A stretch of DNA of 64,000 nucleotides, taken from positions 2,404,056 through 2,468,055 of the forward strand of contig CM029620.1 of assembly GCA_017311315.1 (NCBI GenBank), given 5' to 3'. This document shows, piece after piece, positions 1 to 11,381 of the stretch; the stretch's first letter is position 1, and every line of letters begins with the position of its first letter. This DNA comes from Dendrocalamus latiflorus (lineage: Eukaryota > Streptophyta > Magnoliopsida > Poales > Poaceae). The notes under the pieces were generated by a model. It had not been told where the DNA came from. It did not search any database and saw nothing but the letters and a program-made list of their open reading frames with translations. Made by a program: the position numbers and the translations under genes.

Positions 1-533
1 AAGTTAATTCTGTTAAAACATTTACTTTATTAAATTGATGCCTTCGAAAATAATTAGTTAGTAATGAATTTTAAAATATTGCTTTGTGCAAAAGAACCAT
101 ATAGCCTTCCTTTGTTAAGCCTTGCATCTATGCATTTTTCCCAAGACTTGCGGAGTACTTTATGTACTCACGCGTTGCTCTCAAAAATAAATCTCAGAAG
201 AATACGAAGCTCAAGAAGGTGACTACGACTACTGCTTCGCTTGTGGCTGTGATGGATTCTTCCCGGAGGACTAGGTCGCGCTTCCCCAGTCAACTGCCTG
301 TGGCATATTGAGGGTCTACTTTGAGTTTACTTTGCTTCCGCTGTGTTTTGTTTGTGCGAGGTCTTGAAACCTCCAATGTAATAATGAGACCTGGTGGTCA
401 GTACTCTTTATATTTGTAATAAATACGTTGTTGGTCATGAATCATTTCTGTTTAACTGTGTGCACTAGCTTTGATCTGGGACTAGTGCAGAAATACACAG
501 AGGGTCCGGGTTTGGAAATCCGGGGTCCCGACA
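1..533 (+). mobile_element. Tekay/Del-like LTR, 3' end (cut by window edge)
   Basis: This stretch matches 41394-41924, the end of a complete Tekay-like LTR. Both include the polyadenylation-like AATAAA region and the terminal CCGGGGTCCCGACA-type end. The LTR stops at 533 and the next bases are already the 92-bp tandem array, so this element was inserted into the array. Its other end lies before the window. The five bases after the LTR are CGTTC, which is the target duplication expected on the far side. Confidence 0.88.
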
Positions 534-3500
534 CGTTCCCCTACCTTCAAAAAGGAGTGCCCGCGAAGACCGGGCGCTTGCGGCGTAGGCCGGGGGCACT
601 ACGCACGCCGAGGTAGGGAGGCGAGACCGCCGTTCCCCTACCTTCAAAAAGGAGTGCCCGCGAAGGCGGGCGCTTGCGGCGTAGGCCGGGCACTACGCAC
701 GCGAGGTAGGGAGGCGAGACCGCCGTTCCCCTACCTTCAAAAAGGAGTGCCCGCGAAGAGCGGGCGCTTGCGGCGTAGGCCGGGCACTACGCACGGAGGT
801 AGGGAGGCGAGACCGCCGTTCCCCTACCTTCAAAAAGGAGTGCCCGGGGGAGCGGGCGCTTGGGCGTAGGCCGGGCACTACGCACGCGAGGTAGGGAGGC
901 GAGACCGCCGTTCCCCTACCTTCAAAAAGGAGTGCCCGCGAGAGCGGGCGCTTGGGCGTAGGCCGGGCACTACGCACGGAGGTAGGGAGGCGAGACCGCC
1001 GTTCCCCTACCTTCAAAAAGGAGTGCCCGCGAGAGCGGGCGCTTGGGCGTAGGCCGGGCACTACGCACGCGAGGTAGGGAGGCGAGACCGCCGTTCCCCT
1101 ACCTTCAAAAAGGAGTGCCCGCGAAGAGCGGGCGCTTGAGCGTAGGCCGGGCACTACGCACGCGAGGTAGGGAGGCGAGACCGCCGTTCCCCTACCTTCA
1201 AAAAGGAGTGCCCGCGAGAGCGGGCGCTTGGGCGTAGGCCGGGCACTACGCACGCGAGGTAGGGAGGCGAGACCGCCGTTCCCCTACCTTCAAAAAGGAG
1301 TGCCCGCGAGCGGGCGCTTGCGGCGTAGGCCGGGCACTACGCACGCCGAGGTAGGGAGGCGAGACCGCCGTTCCCCTACCTTCAAAAAGGAGTGCCCGCG
1401 GGAGCGGGCGCTTGGGCGTAGGCCGGGCACTACGCACGCCGAGGTAGGGAGGCGAGACCGCCGTTCCCCTACCTTCAAAAAGGAGTGCCCGCGGAGCGGG
1501 CGCTTGGAGCGTAGGCCGGGCACTACGCACGCGAGGTAGGGAGGCGAGACCGCCGTTCCCCTACCTTCAAAAAGGAGTGCCCGCGGGAGCGGGCGCTTGG
1601 GCGTAGGCCGGGCACTACGCACGCGAGGTAGGGAGGCGAGACCGCCGTTCCCCTACCTTCAAAAAGGAGTGCCCGCGAGACGGGCGCTTGGAGCGTAGGC
1701 CGGGCACTACGCACGCGAGGTAGGGAGGCGAGACCGCCGTTCCCCTACCTTCAAAAAGGAGTGCCCGGAGAGCGGGCGCTTGGGCGTAGGCCGGGCACTA
1801 CGCACGCGGAGGTAGGGAGGCGAGACCGCCGTTCCCCTACCTTCAAAAAGGAGTGCCCGCGAGCGGGCGCTTGCGGCGTAGGCCGGGCACTACGCGGAGG
1901 TAGGGAGGCGAGACCGCCGTTCCCCTACCTTCAAAAAGGAGTGCCCGCGGAGCGGGCGCTTGGAGCGTAGGCCGGGCACTACGCACGCCGAGGTAGGGAG
2001 GCGAGACCGCCGTTCCCCTACCTTCAAAAAGGAGTGCCCGCGGGAGCGGGCGCTTGGAGCGTAGGCCGAAGGCACTACGCACGCCGAGGTAGGGAGGCGA
2101 GACCGCCGTTCCCCTACCTTCAAAAAGGAGTGCCCGCGAGAGCGGGCGCTTGGGCGTAGGCCGAAGGCACTACGCACGCCGAGGTAGGGAGGCGAGACCG
2201 CCGTTCCCCTACCTTCAAAAAGGAGTGCCCGCGAAGAGCGGGGCTTGCGTAGGCGGGGGCACTACGCACGCGAGGTAGGGAGGCGAGACCGCCGTTCCCC
2301 TACCTTCAAAAAGGAGTGCCCGCGAGAGCGGGCGCTTGAGCGTAGGCCGAAGGCACTACGCACGCCGAGGTAGGGAGGCGAGACCGCCGTTCCCCTACCT
2401 TCAAAAAGGAGTGCCCCGAGAGCGGGCGCTTGGGCGTAGGCCGGGCACTACGCACGCCGAGGTAGGGAGGCGAGACCGCCGTTCCCCTACCTTCAAAAAG
2501 GAGTGCCCGCGAAGAGCGGGCGCTTGGGCGTAGGCCGGGCACTACGCACGCGAGGTAGGGAGGCGAGACCGCCGTTCCCCTACCTTCAAAAAGGAGTGCC
2601 CCGGGGAGCGGGCGCTTGGGCGTAGGCCGGGCACTACGCACGCGAGGTAGGGAGGCGAGACCGCCGTTCCCCTACCTTCAAAAAGGAGTGCCCGCGGAGC
2701 GGGCGCTTGGAGCGTAGGCCGGGCACTACGCACGCGAGGTAGGGAGGCGAGACCGCCGTTCCCCTACCTTCAAAAAGGAGTGCCCGCGAGAGCGGGCGCT
2801 TGAGCGTAGGCCGAAGGCACTACGCACGCGAGGTAGGGAGGCGAGACCGCCGTTCCCCTACCTTCAAAAAGGAGTGCCCGCGAAGAGCGGGCGCTTGCGG
2901 CGTAGGCCGGGCACTACGCACGCGAGGTAGGGAGGCGAGACCGCCGTTCCCCTACCTTCAAAAAGGAGTGCCCGCGAGAGCGGGCGCTTGGGCGTAGGCC
3001 GGGCACTACGCACGCGAGGTAGGGAGGCGAGACCGCCGTTCCCCTACCTTCAAAAAGGAGTGCCCCGAGCGGGCGCTTGCGGCGTAGGCCGGGGGCACTA
3101 CGCACGCGAGGTAGGGAGGCGAGACCGCCGTTCCCCTACCTTCAAAAAGGAGTGCCCGCGAGAGCGGGCGCTTGGAGCGTAGGCCGGGCACTACGCACGC
3201 GAGGTAGGGAGGCGAGACCGCCGTTCCCCTACCTTCAAAAAGGAGTGCCCGCGGAGCGGGCGCTTGGGCGTAGGCCGGGCACTACGCACGCGAGGTAGGG
3301 AGGCGAGACCGCCGTTCCCCTACCTTCAAAAGGAGTGCCCGCGCGGAGCGGGCGCTTGGCGCTGTAGGCCGAAGGCACTACGCACGCCGAGGTAGGGAGG
3401 CGAGACCGCCGTTCCCCTACCTTCAAAAAGGAGTGCCCGCGGAGCGGGCGCTTGCGGCGTAGGCCGGGCACTACGCACGCGAGGTAGGGAGGCGAGACCG

Positions 3501-6500
3501 CCGTTCCCCTACCTTCAAAAAGGAGTGCCCGCGAAGAGCGGGCGCTTGGGCGTAGGCCGGGCACTACGCACGCGAGGTAGGGAGGCGAGACCGCCGTTCC
3601 CCTACCTTCAAAAAGGAGTGCCCGCGAAGAGCGGGCGCTTGCGGCGTAGGCCGGGCACTACGCACGCCGAGGTAGGGAGGCGAGACCGCCGTTCCCCTAC
3701 CTTCAAAAGGAGTGCCCGCGAGGCGGGCGCTTGGAGCGTAGGCCGGGCACTACGCACGCGAGGTAGGGAGGCGAGACCGCCGTTCCCCTACCTTCAAAAA
3801 GGAGTGCCCGCGAGCGGGCGCTTGCGGCGTAGGCCGGGCACTACGCACGCCGAGGTAGGGAGGCGAGACCGCCGTTCCCCTACCTTCAAAAAGGAGTGCC
3901 CGCGAGAGCGGGCGCTTGAGCGTAGGCCGGGCACTACGCACGCGAGGTAGGGAGGCGAGACCGCCGTTCCCCTACCTTCAAAAGGAGTGCCCGCGAGCGG
4001 GCGCTTGGGCGTAGGCCGGGCACTACGCACGCGAGGTAGGGAGGCGAGACCGCCGTTCCCCTACCTTCAAAAAGGAGTGCCCGCGAAGAGCGGGCGCTTG
4101 GAGCGTAGGCCGGGCACTACGCACGCGAGGTAGGGAGGCGAGACCGCCGTTCCCCTACCTTCAAAAGGAGTGCCCGCGCGGAGCGGGCGCTTGGCGCGTA
4201 GGCCGAAGGCACTACGCACGCCGAGGTAGGGAGGCGAGACCGCCGTTCCCCTACCTTCAAAAAGGAGTGCCCGCGGAGCGGGCGCTTGCGTAGGCCGGGC
4301 ACTACGCACGCGAGGTAGGGAGGCGAGACCGCCGTTCCCCTACCTTCAAAAAGGAGTGCCCGCGAGAGCGGGCGCTTGGAGCGTAGGCCGGGCACTACGC
4401 ACGCGAGGTAGGGAGGCGAGACCGCCGTTCCCCTACCTTCAAAAAGGAGTGCCCGCGGGAGCGGGCGCTTGGAGCGTAGGGAGGCACTACGCACGCCGAG
4501 GTAGGGAGGCGAGACCGCCGTTCCCCTACCTTCAAAAAGGAGTGCCCGCGAGAGCGGGCGCTTGGAGCGTAGGCCGGGCACTACGCACGCCGAGGTAGGG
4601 AGGCGAGACCGCCGTTCCCCTACCTTCAAAAAGGAGTGCCCGCGGAGCGGGCGCTTGGAGCGTAGGCCGGGCACTACGCACGCCGAGGTAGGGAGGCGAG
4701 ACCGCCGTTCCCCTACCTTCAAAAGGAGTGCCCCGGGGAGCGGGCGCTTGGGCGTGGCCGAAGGCACTACGCACGCGAGGTAGGGAGGCGAGACCGCCGT
4801 TCCCCTACCTTCAAAAAGGAGTGCCCGCGGAGCGGGCGCTTGGGCGTAGGCCGGGCACTACGCACGCCGAGGTAGGGAGGCGAGACCGCCGTTCCCCTAC
4901 CTTCAAAAAGGAGTGCCCGCGGAGCGGGCGCTTGGAGCGTAGGCCGGGCACTACGCACGCCGAGGTAGGGAGGCGAGACCGCCGTTCCCCTACCTTCAAA
5001 AAGGAGTGCCCGCGGAGCGGGCGCTTGGGCGTAGGCCGGGCACTACGCACGGAGGTAGGGAGGCGAGACCGCCGTTCCCCTACCTTCAAAAAGGAGTGCC
5101 CGCGAGCGGGCGCTTGGGCGTAGGCCGGGCACTACGCACGCGAGGTAGGGAGGCGAGACCGCCGTTCCCCTACCTTCAAAAAGGAGTGCCCGCGGGGAGC
5201 GGGCGCTTGGGCGTAGGCCGGGCACTACGCACGGAGGTAGGGAGGCGAGACCGCCGTTCCCCTACCTTCAAAAAGGAGTGCCCGCGAGAGCGGGCGCTTG
5301 CGTAGGCCGTAGGGGGCACTACGCACGCGAGGTAGGGAGGCGAGACCGCCGTTCCCCTACCTTCAAAAAGGAGTGCCCGCGGAGCGGGCGCTTGGGCGTA
5401 GGCCGGGCACTACGCACGGAGGTAGGGAGGCGAGACCGCCGTTCCCCTACCTTCAAAAGGAGTGCCCGCGAGAGCGGGCGCTTGGGCGTAGGCCGGGCAC
5501 TACGCACGCGAGGTAGGGAGGCGAGACCGCCGTTCCCCTACCTTCAAAAAGGAGTGCCCGCGAGAGCGGGCGCTTGCGGCGTAGGCCGGGCACTACGCAC
5601 GCCGAGGTAGGGAGGCGAGACCGCCGTTCCCCTACCTTCAAAAAGGAGTGCCCGCGGAGCGGGCGCTTGGAGCGTAGGCCGGGCACTACGCACGGAGGTA
5701 GGGAGGCGAGACCGCCGTTCCCCTACCTTCAAAAAGGAGTGCCCGCGGAGCGGGCGCTTGGAGCGTAGGCCGGGCACTACGCACGCCGAGGTAGGGAGGC
5801 GAGACCGCCGTTCCCCTACCTTCAAAAAGGAGTGCCCGCGAGGCGGGCGCTTGGGCGTAGGCCGGGCACTACGCACGCCGAGGTAGGGAGGCGAGACCGC
5901 CGTTCCCCTACCTTCAAAAAGGAGTGCCCGCGAGAGCGGGCGCTTGGGCGTAGGGGGGGCACTACGCACGCGAGGTAGGGAGGCGAGACCGCCGTTCCCC
6001 TACCTTCAAAAAGGAGTGCCCGCGGAGCGGGCGCTTGGGCGTAGGCCGGGCACTACGCACGCCGAGGTAGGGAGGCGAGACCGCCGTTCCCCTACCTTCA
6101 AAAAGGAGTGCCCGCGAGAGCGGGCGCTTGAGCGTAGGCCGAAGGCACTACGCACGGAGGTAGGGAGGCGAGACCGCCGTTCCCCTACCTTCAAAAAGGA
6201 GTGCCCGCGGAGCGGGCGCTTGGGCGTAGGCCGGCGGCACTACGCACGCCGAGGTAGGGAGGCGAGACCGCCGTTCCCCTACCTTCAAAAAGGAGTGCCC
6301 GCGGAGCGGGCGCTTGGAGCGTAGGCCGGGCACTACGCACGCCGAGGTAGGGAGGCGAGACCGCCGTTCCCCTACCTTCAAAAGGAGTGCCCGCGGAGCG
6401 GGCGCTTGGAGCGTAGGCCGGGCATGCACGCGAGGTAGGGAGGCGAGACCGCCGTTCCCCTACCTTCAAAAGGAGTGCCCGCGGAGCGGGCGCTTGGAGC

Positions 6501-7265
6501 GTAGGCCGGGCACTACGCACGCCGAGGTAGGGAGGCGAGACCGCCGTTCCCCTACCTTCAAAAAGGAGTGCCCGCGGAGCGGGCGCTTGGGCGTAGGCCG
6601 GGCACTACGCACGCGAGGTAGGGAGGCGAGACCGCCGTTCCCCTACCTTCAAAAAGGAGTGCCCCCGAGCGGGCGCTTGGAGCGTAGGCCGGGCACTACG
6701 CACGCCGAGGTAGGGAGGCGAGACCGCCGTTCCCCTACCTTCAAAAAGGAGTGCCCGCGGAGCGGGCGCTTGGAGCGTAGGCCGAAGGCACTACGCACGC
6801 CGAGGTAGGGAGGCGAGACCGCCGTTCCCCTACCTTCAAAAGGAGTGCCCGCGGAGCGGGCGCTTGGAGCGTAGGCCGAAGGCACTACGCACGCGAGGTA
6901 GGGAGGCGAGACCGCCGTTCCCCTACCTTCAAAAAGGAGTGCCCGCGGGGAGCGGGCGCTTGGGCGTAGGCCGGGCACTACGCACGCGAGGTAGGGAGGC
7001 GAGACCGCCGTTCCCCTACCTTCAAAAAGGAGTGCCCGGGAGCGGGCGCTTGGAGCGTAGGCCGAAGGCACTACGCACGCCGAGGTAGGGAGGCGAGACC
7101 GCCGTTCCCCTACCTTCCAAAAGGAGTGCCCGCGAAGAGCGGGCACTTGCGGCGTAGGCCGGGGGTACTACGCACGCGGAGGTAGGGAGGCGAGGACCGC
7201 CGTTCCCCTACCTTCAAAAAGGATTGCCCGCGAAGAGCGGGCGCTTGCAGCGTAGGCTGGGGGCA
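534..7265. repeat. 92-bp tandem array, about 73 copies
   Basis: The unit is about 92-93 bp. It contains CCCCTACCTTCAAAAAGG, then a GCCCGC...GCGGGC hairpin, then GTAGGCCGGGCACTACGCAC and GAGGTAGGGAGGCGAGACC. Copies differ mainly by 1-4 base indels at a few fixed places: the hairpin loop, after GCTTG, after GGCCG and after CGCAC. Units near 7141-7265 are more diverged than internal ones, as expected at the edge of an array homogenised by unequal exchange. It is GC rich and stays open in several frames on both strands, but nothing indicates a protein. Confidence 0.95.
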
Positions 7266-7278
7266 CTACGCACGCGGA

Positions 7279-7700
7279 GACATGGATTCGCGTCTTGTTT
7301 AGAGTCCGTAGACTGCGCAGGGACAAGATCCGCGTCTTATTTATACTCCGTAGAGTCGCGTGTGCGGAAGCTGAGCTCAACGCTACGTCTTATTTAAAGT
7401 CCTAGACTGGTGCGTGCGTAGCTAGGCTCAACGCTACGTCTTATTTATAGTCCGCGGACTCTCGCGTGCGGAGCTAGGTTCAACGCTATGTCTTATTTAA
7501 AGTCCGTAGACTGGTGCGTGCGGAGCTAGGCTCAACGCTACGTCTTATTTATAGTCCGTGGACTCGCGCGTGCAGAGGTATGCCTCGACGGTCACGTCTT
7601 TTTTAAAGTCCGTAGACATCATGCGTGCGGAGCTAGGCTCAACGCTACGTCTTATTTATACTCCGTGGAGTGCGTGCGGAGGCATCCCCCCACACGTCTT
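7279..7700. repeat. 53-bp tandem repeats, diverged block (E1)
   Basis: About seven to eight units carry AGTCCGTAGACT, GCGTGCGGAGCTAGG and AACGCTACGTCTTATTTA. The same monomer makes the large array at 29345-30835 in E2. Here the units are more variable (CTCAACGCTACG instead of CTCGACGCTACG) and some are broken, so this block is the older or less homogenised one. Confidence 0.88.
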
Positions 7701-7719
7701 TTGTTTATACTCATACCCG

Positions 7720-8206
7720 TGTCTTTGACGGAGAGTGCACACGCGGACGTGCGTCTTTGTTTATACTCAGACCCGCCCCCTGGCTGCGGTGAGTGCACAC
7801 GCGGACGTGCGTCTTTGGTTTATACTCAGACCTGCCCCCTGGCTGCAGCGAGTGCACACGCGGGACGTGCGTCTTTGGTTATACTCAGACTCGCCCCCCT
7901 GGCTGCGGCGAGTGCACACGCGGACGTGCGTCTTTGGTTTATACTCAGACCCGCACCCCCTGGCTGCGGCGAGTCTGGCACACGCGGACGTGCGTCTTTA
8001 GTTTATACTCAGACCTGCCCCCCCTGGCTGCGGCGAGTGCACACGCGGACGTGCATCTTTGGTTTATACTCAGACCCGCCCCCCCTGGCTGCGGCGAGTG
8101 CAACACGCGGACGTGCGTCCTTTGGTTTATACTCAGACCCGCCCCCTGGCTGCGGCGAGTTGCACACGCGGACGTGCGTCTTTGGTTTATACTCAGTAGA
8201 GTACGC
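7720..8206. repeat. 60-bp tandem repeats, diverged block (E1)
   Basis: About eight units carry GTGCACACGCGGACGTGCGTC, TTTGGTTTATACTCAGAC and CGCCCCCTGGCTGCGGCGA. They are homologous to the 60-bp array at 30840-31290. One- and two-base indels break the period, so the block is not a clean open frame here, unlike in E2. Confidence 0.88.
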
Positions 8207-11090
8207 CGACGCTCGAGGCAGCCGGGCGATTTAAATCAAAAAAAGGGGGACCAACACAGAGGGCATCGAAGAAAAGGCCGAAGACTTGCGGACAAACAAA
8301 CGCTCCAGAATGCAGCACTGGAAAAAACCTACGGCAAGCCCAAAACAGGCCAAACCGCAGAGGCAAAAACGGCCAAATCGATGTGCTCTCGAATGGAACT
8401 ATCCTGGACTATTAAAGTCTCACACGTAATCACGTGCAGTGCGTACCGGGCGGGATGGTGACGACTTGGAGCGGACGCCGCAAATGCGGAGGCCTTGACG
8501 TCCACTCGGCTCATGCGGATGAGGCGCATGGGCGATGATGAAGCCTGTGCGGAGCCACACGGTACTTCGGGATCAGCCCACGCGGAGCACTCGGGGCGAT
8601 GATACCGACGTGGGGTCTTGCATTAGTGGCACGGGTTACGCCGAGCGAAGTCCTGAGCCGCGGAGGTCGAGCGGAATTGGCGCCGCGAAGACCCGGACCG
8701 AGGGCGGTCGAATCATGCATTGAATGGCGCAAAGACCTGCACTATGGGGGGCTTGCAACCAATTTCACGCATGCATTACGCAGGAGTATGGATGCTTCAC
8801 GCTCTACTGAGACTTCGGCTTCGGCTCGGCGTAGGGATTGCCGTGCGGAGGCTCGGCAGAGCGGAGCTCGGTGCTGGCTCGACGCGGAGACTCGTGCGAA
8901 GTGCAGCTCGTGGAGGCGTGGTCCAGTGCAGATGCGAGTGGCGGCCGACTTCGATAGCGCGGAGACGAGCGGATGCCGACTTCGATGGTGCGGAGACGAG
9001 CGGATGCCGACTTCGATGGTGCGGAGACGAGCGGAGGCCGAGGAGCGCGGAGACAGCAGAGGCGGGCAGTCGCCACCATGGGCATGTGCGCCTTCAGATC
9101 CCGCGTAACTCAGCGAAGACTCCTCCTCGAACTCAGCGGAGAGCACCCCGGATGGACTCGGCGAAGACCACCCAGGCCGGACTCGGCAAAGACTGTTCGG
9201 ACTCCGCGGCGGCCACCCCGGCCGTAGCGAAGATAGAACTCCCTGCAGGCGCCCCGCAGCAAGACGCGCGGCGTCGAAGCCGCGGTCTCCCCCAGCGGAG
9301 ATTGTCTCCAACGCCTCTCCGTATGTAGCTCCTTGCGCGGTCCATGCCGCAGAGCCTGGCTCAGTGAGGGCGTGGCCCTTGCTCTACGATGCGGGAGCCT
9401 CGACAACTCGGAGAATCGGAGGAGACCTCGCCGAGGGGACGTTCGCACGGCATCCACAGCAGCTCGACGTCTGCGCGGAGACGCAGTGTGGAGGCTCGAC
9501 GCGCCGACGTCGCCGAAGCGAGCAGAGACCGGATCCCCATGGCGGAGACTCCGGGACTTCACCGAGGTACGTGGTCAACTTTGGAGACATCGCCGACGGC
9601 GGGGCGGGGCGCGGAGGCGTAGGCTGCTTTGGGTGGATCGGCCAGGGTGAGGGAGACCCTGGACCTGGACAGCCCACGAACCCCCGCCGAGCACACTACG
9701 TCGGAGCAAGTCGATGCACATCCAGCGGGGGCAGGCGGCGAAGTTGCGGGGGCTGTTTCCCGCGTGCGAATGTACACCAGTGTACTGGGCCACCGCCCGC
9801 CTTCATAGTAGCAGCGTCGCGATGCCGACGATGTGCCCGCCATGGCTAAGGGGCTCAACTCGTCCCCCGCCTGCATGTGAAAAAACGTCGTCGCTTGCAC
9901 TTGGACCCCGCGGACTTGTGCCGGACTCGGCCACGGGCCACCTCCGTGGTCGCTCGTTCGGGTAGCCACTGGCTCGTCCGTTGGTGGGATGCGCCGGGGG
10001 CCAGCGCTGCACGACTGCGACGCGGAGGGTGAGCGCGGAGCCAGCGGAAGAGGACGGGGCACCGAGCCGGCGGGGCGTCAGGCGATGCTGCACGACGGCG
10101 CTGGTCGCCACGCGCTCCTCCAGCTGGGCTCCTCGGTTTTTGGTCTCCCGTTTGTTTGCTGCTGGGAAGGTCATCCCGGAGCCGCGCGAAGGTCGGGCGG
10201 AGACTTCGCGAGGCGGCGGAGACTTCGCGAGCTCGGGGCCAAAGTGGCGCGCGGGCGTCCAAGTCACACGCGGAGACAAGGCCAGAGAGCTGAACGCACA
10301 GCGACGATGGTCGAGATCGGCGGCACGCATGCGGAGTCTGCGAGGTCGGGGCTCAGCTTCGGCAGCGCGGGAGGCCAGTGCGGAGACTTCGAGCCGGGGA
10401 CTTCGGAGACCAGGGACTTCACAGCGGGAGACTTCGGAATCCTGGCCGGGAGATGCGCTCGTCACAGAGCCCATGGCGAAGGCTGGCGAAGTCTTCTGGA
10501 ATCGCGACGGAGACGCGCGGGGTCGAAGCCGACTCGGACTTTGAGCAGCGTGAAGGCCGGAGAGACACAGCGGAGGCCATAGCGGGGAGGCGAGCCCAGC
10601 TTGTCCATCACCTGAATGCACGCACGGGTGGTACGTGAGCAGATAACTCGCATGCAAGGATTGATATTTCATGCGCTCCCGTAGAGGGATATTTCATGCA
10701 CTCAGGTGAGTGGATACTTGACGCTGCGCGCATGCGGTTCGTGCAAACGTGAATGGGTGCTACGGGGCAGAGTTGCAAAATGGGGGCGCGGCCTCGAGCG
10801 GAGACCCAGCGCGGAGACGCGGCGCAGGCAAAGCCCGTACACCCTACTCATCAGATCTGCCAGATCTAGATCTCGAAAAGAAAGAGGGCTCGCAACAGAT
10901 CTATATGCTCATAACGCCTTTGCCATATTTAACGAGCTGCATGTATATAATCCGAAGCCAACGAGCTAGCGACAGGATGAACTTATCTGTGACGCTCATG
11001 GTACAAGCGACCTGAGCTACTCCCGTTCCGCGCTAGGAAGCTCCTCCGGTGGTAGCCACCTCTAGCGCCCTTGCGCAGCTTCTCGCTCTG
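8207..11090. other. E1 internal GC-rich domain, no gene recognised
   Basis: This 2.9-kb region is rich in the degenerate motif GCGGAGACTTCG and carries a short perfect-type triplication (see 8942-9034). Its position, between the 5' LTR/PBS and the 60-bp array, is where E2 has gag and protease. I see no gag knuckle, protease motif or the MxPKKAS gag start found in E2 and E3. The longest minus-strand frame (9803-10672) is low complexity. I regard the region as non-coding filler of a non-autonomous element. Confidence 0.55.
8942..9034. repeat. 31-bp unit repeated three times
   Basis: Three head-to-tail units of GCCGACTTCGATGGTGCGG followed by AGACGAGCGGAT. The first unit differs at two bases (ATAGCG for ATGGTG). 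It is a small nucleus of tandem duplication inside the E1 GC-rich domain. Confidence 0.85.
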
Positions 11091-11108
11091 TCCCCACGGA
11101 CGGCGCCA
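11091..11108 (-). promoter_or_regulatory. Primer binding site of E1
   Basis: The minus strand reads TGGCGCCGTCCGTGGGGA directly inside the LTR. The same 18 bases serve E2 at 42024-42041, and E3 has a one-base variant. TGGCGCC-type sites pair with Asp- or Arg-type tRNA 3' ends in plant gypsy elements; the exact tRNA was not determined. Confidence 0.85.
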
Positions 11109-11110
11109 TC

Positions 11111-11381
11111 TGTCGTGGCTACGGGCCAAACAGGGAAGAAGGCGCCATCTGTGGAGAGGTGGTGAGAATGAGGGAGATCCCCCCCCCCTTTGCCCCTCCT
11201 GGGGCTTATATATATGTGAGTGGGGTAGAATGGGAAATCCCCATTCTACCCCTTAGTATTTACAAAGGATGGGGGTACACTGGTATATTTACACTGTCAT
11301 ATTCTTCTACACTATTGGGTCTATTACATATTGGACTAGTTGCACGGCCTAGTCACGGGGGGTTGGGCCACCCCTACAACA
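11111..11381 (-). mobile_element. E1 5' LTR (271 bp)
   Basis: On the minus strand it starts TGTTGTAGGGGTGGCC and ends GTAGCCACGACA. It aligns with the 249-bp LTRs of E2 and the 245-bp LTR of E3 at both ends and around a TATATATA box, while the middle is different. The flank after it is CCACC, which would be the target duplication. Confidence 0.85.

Larger units (their letters stand above)
534..11381 (-). mobile_element. Non-autonomous Tat-like gypsy element E1 (3' side off the window)
   Basis: Read on the minus strand, E1 begins with an LTR (11381-11111), a TGGCGCC-type PBS and a GC-rich domain with no recognisable gag or pol. Then come 60-bp, 53-bp and 92-bp tandem arrays. The 60-bp and 53-bp blocks are the same families, in the same order, as in E2 (30840-31290 and 29345-30835). 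That is the reason for treating all these parts as one element. The 3' LTR is not in the window. The grouping of the 92-bp array with E1 is inferred from adjacency. Confidence 0.62.

Noticed and set aside
534..7265. Dozens of 60-216 residue frames on both strands in the 92-bp array
   Set aside because: They are repeats of the same 30-residue strings caused by a GC-rich unit lacking stops. They exist in several frames at once and show no domain.
534..7265. CRISPR-like array of repeats and spacers
   Set aside because: There are no unique spacers; units are contiguous satellite monomers in a plant genome.
7665..8461. Frames of 189 and 222 residues over the E1 60-bp block
   Set aside because: Same repeat effect, with periods broken by small indels and no similarity between frames that would show selection.
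9803..10672. 289-residue minus-strand frame in E1
   Set aside because: Low complexity Arg/Ser/Pro composition following the GGAGACTTCG motif; overlapping frames are equally open; no gag or pol motif.
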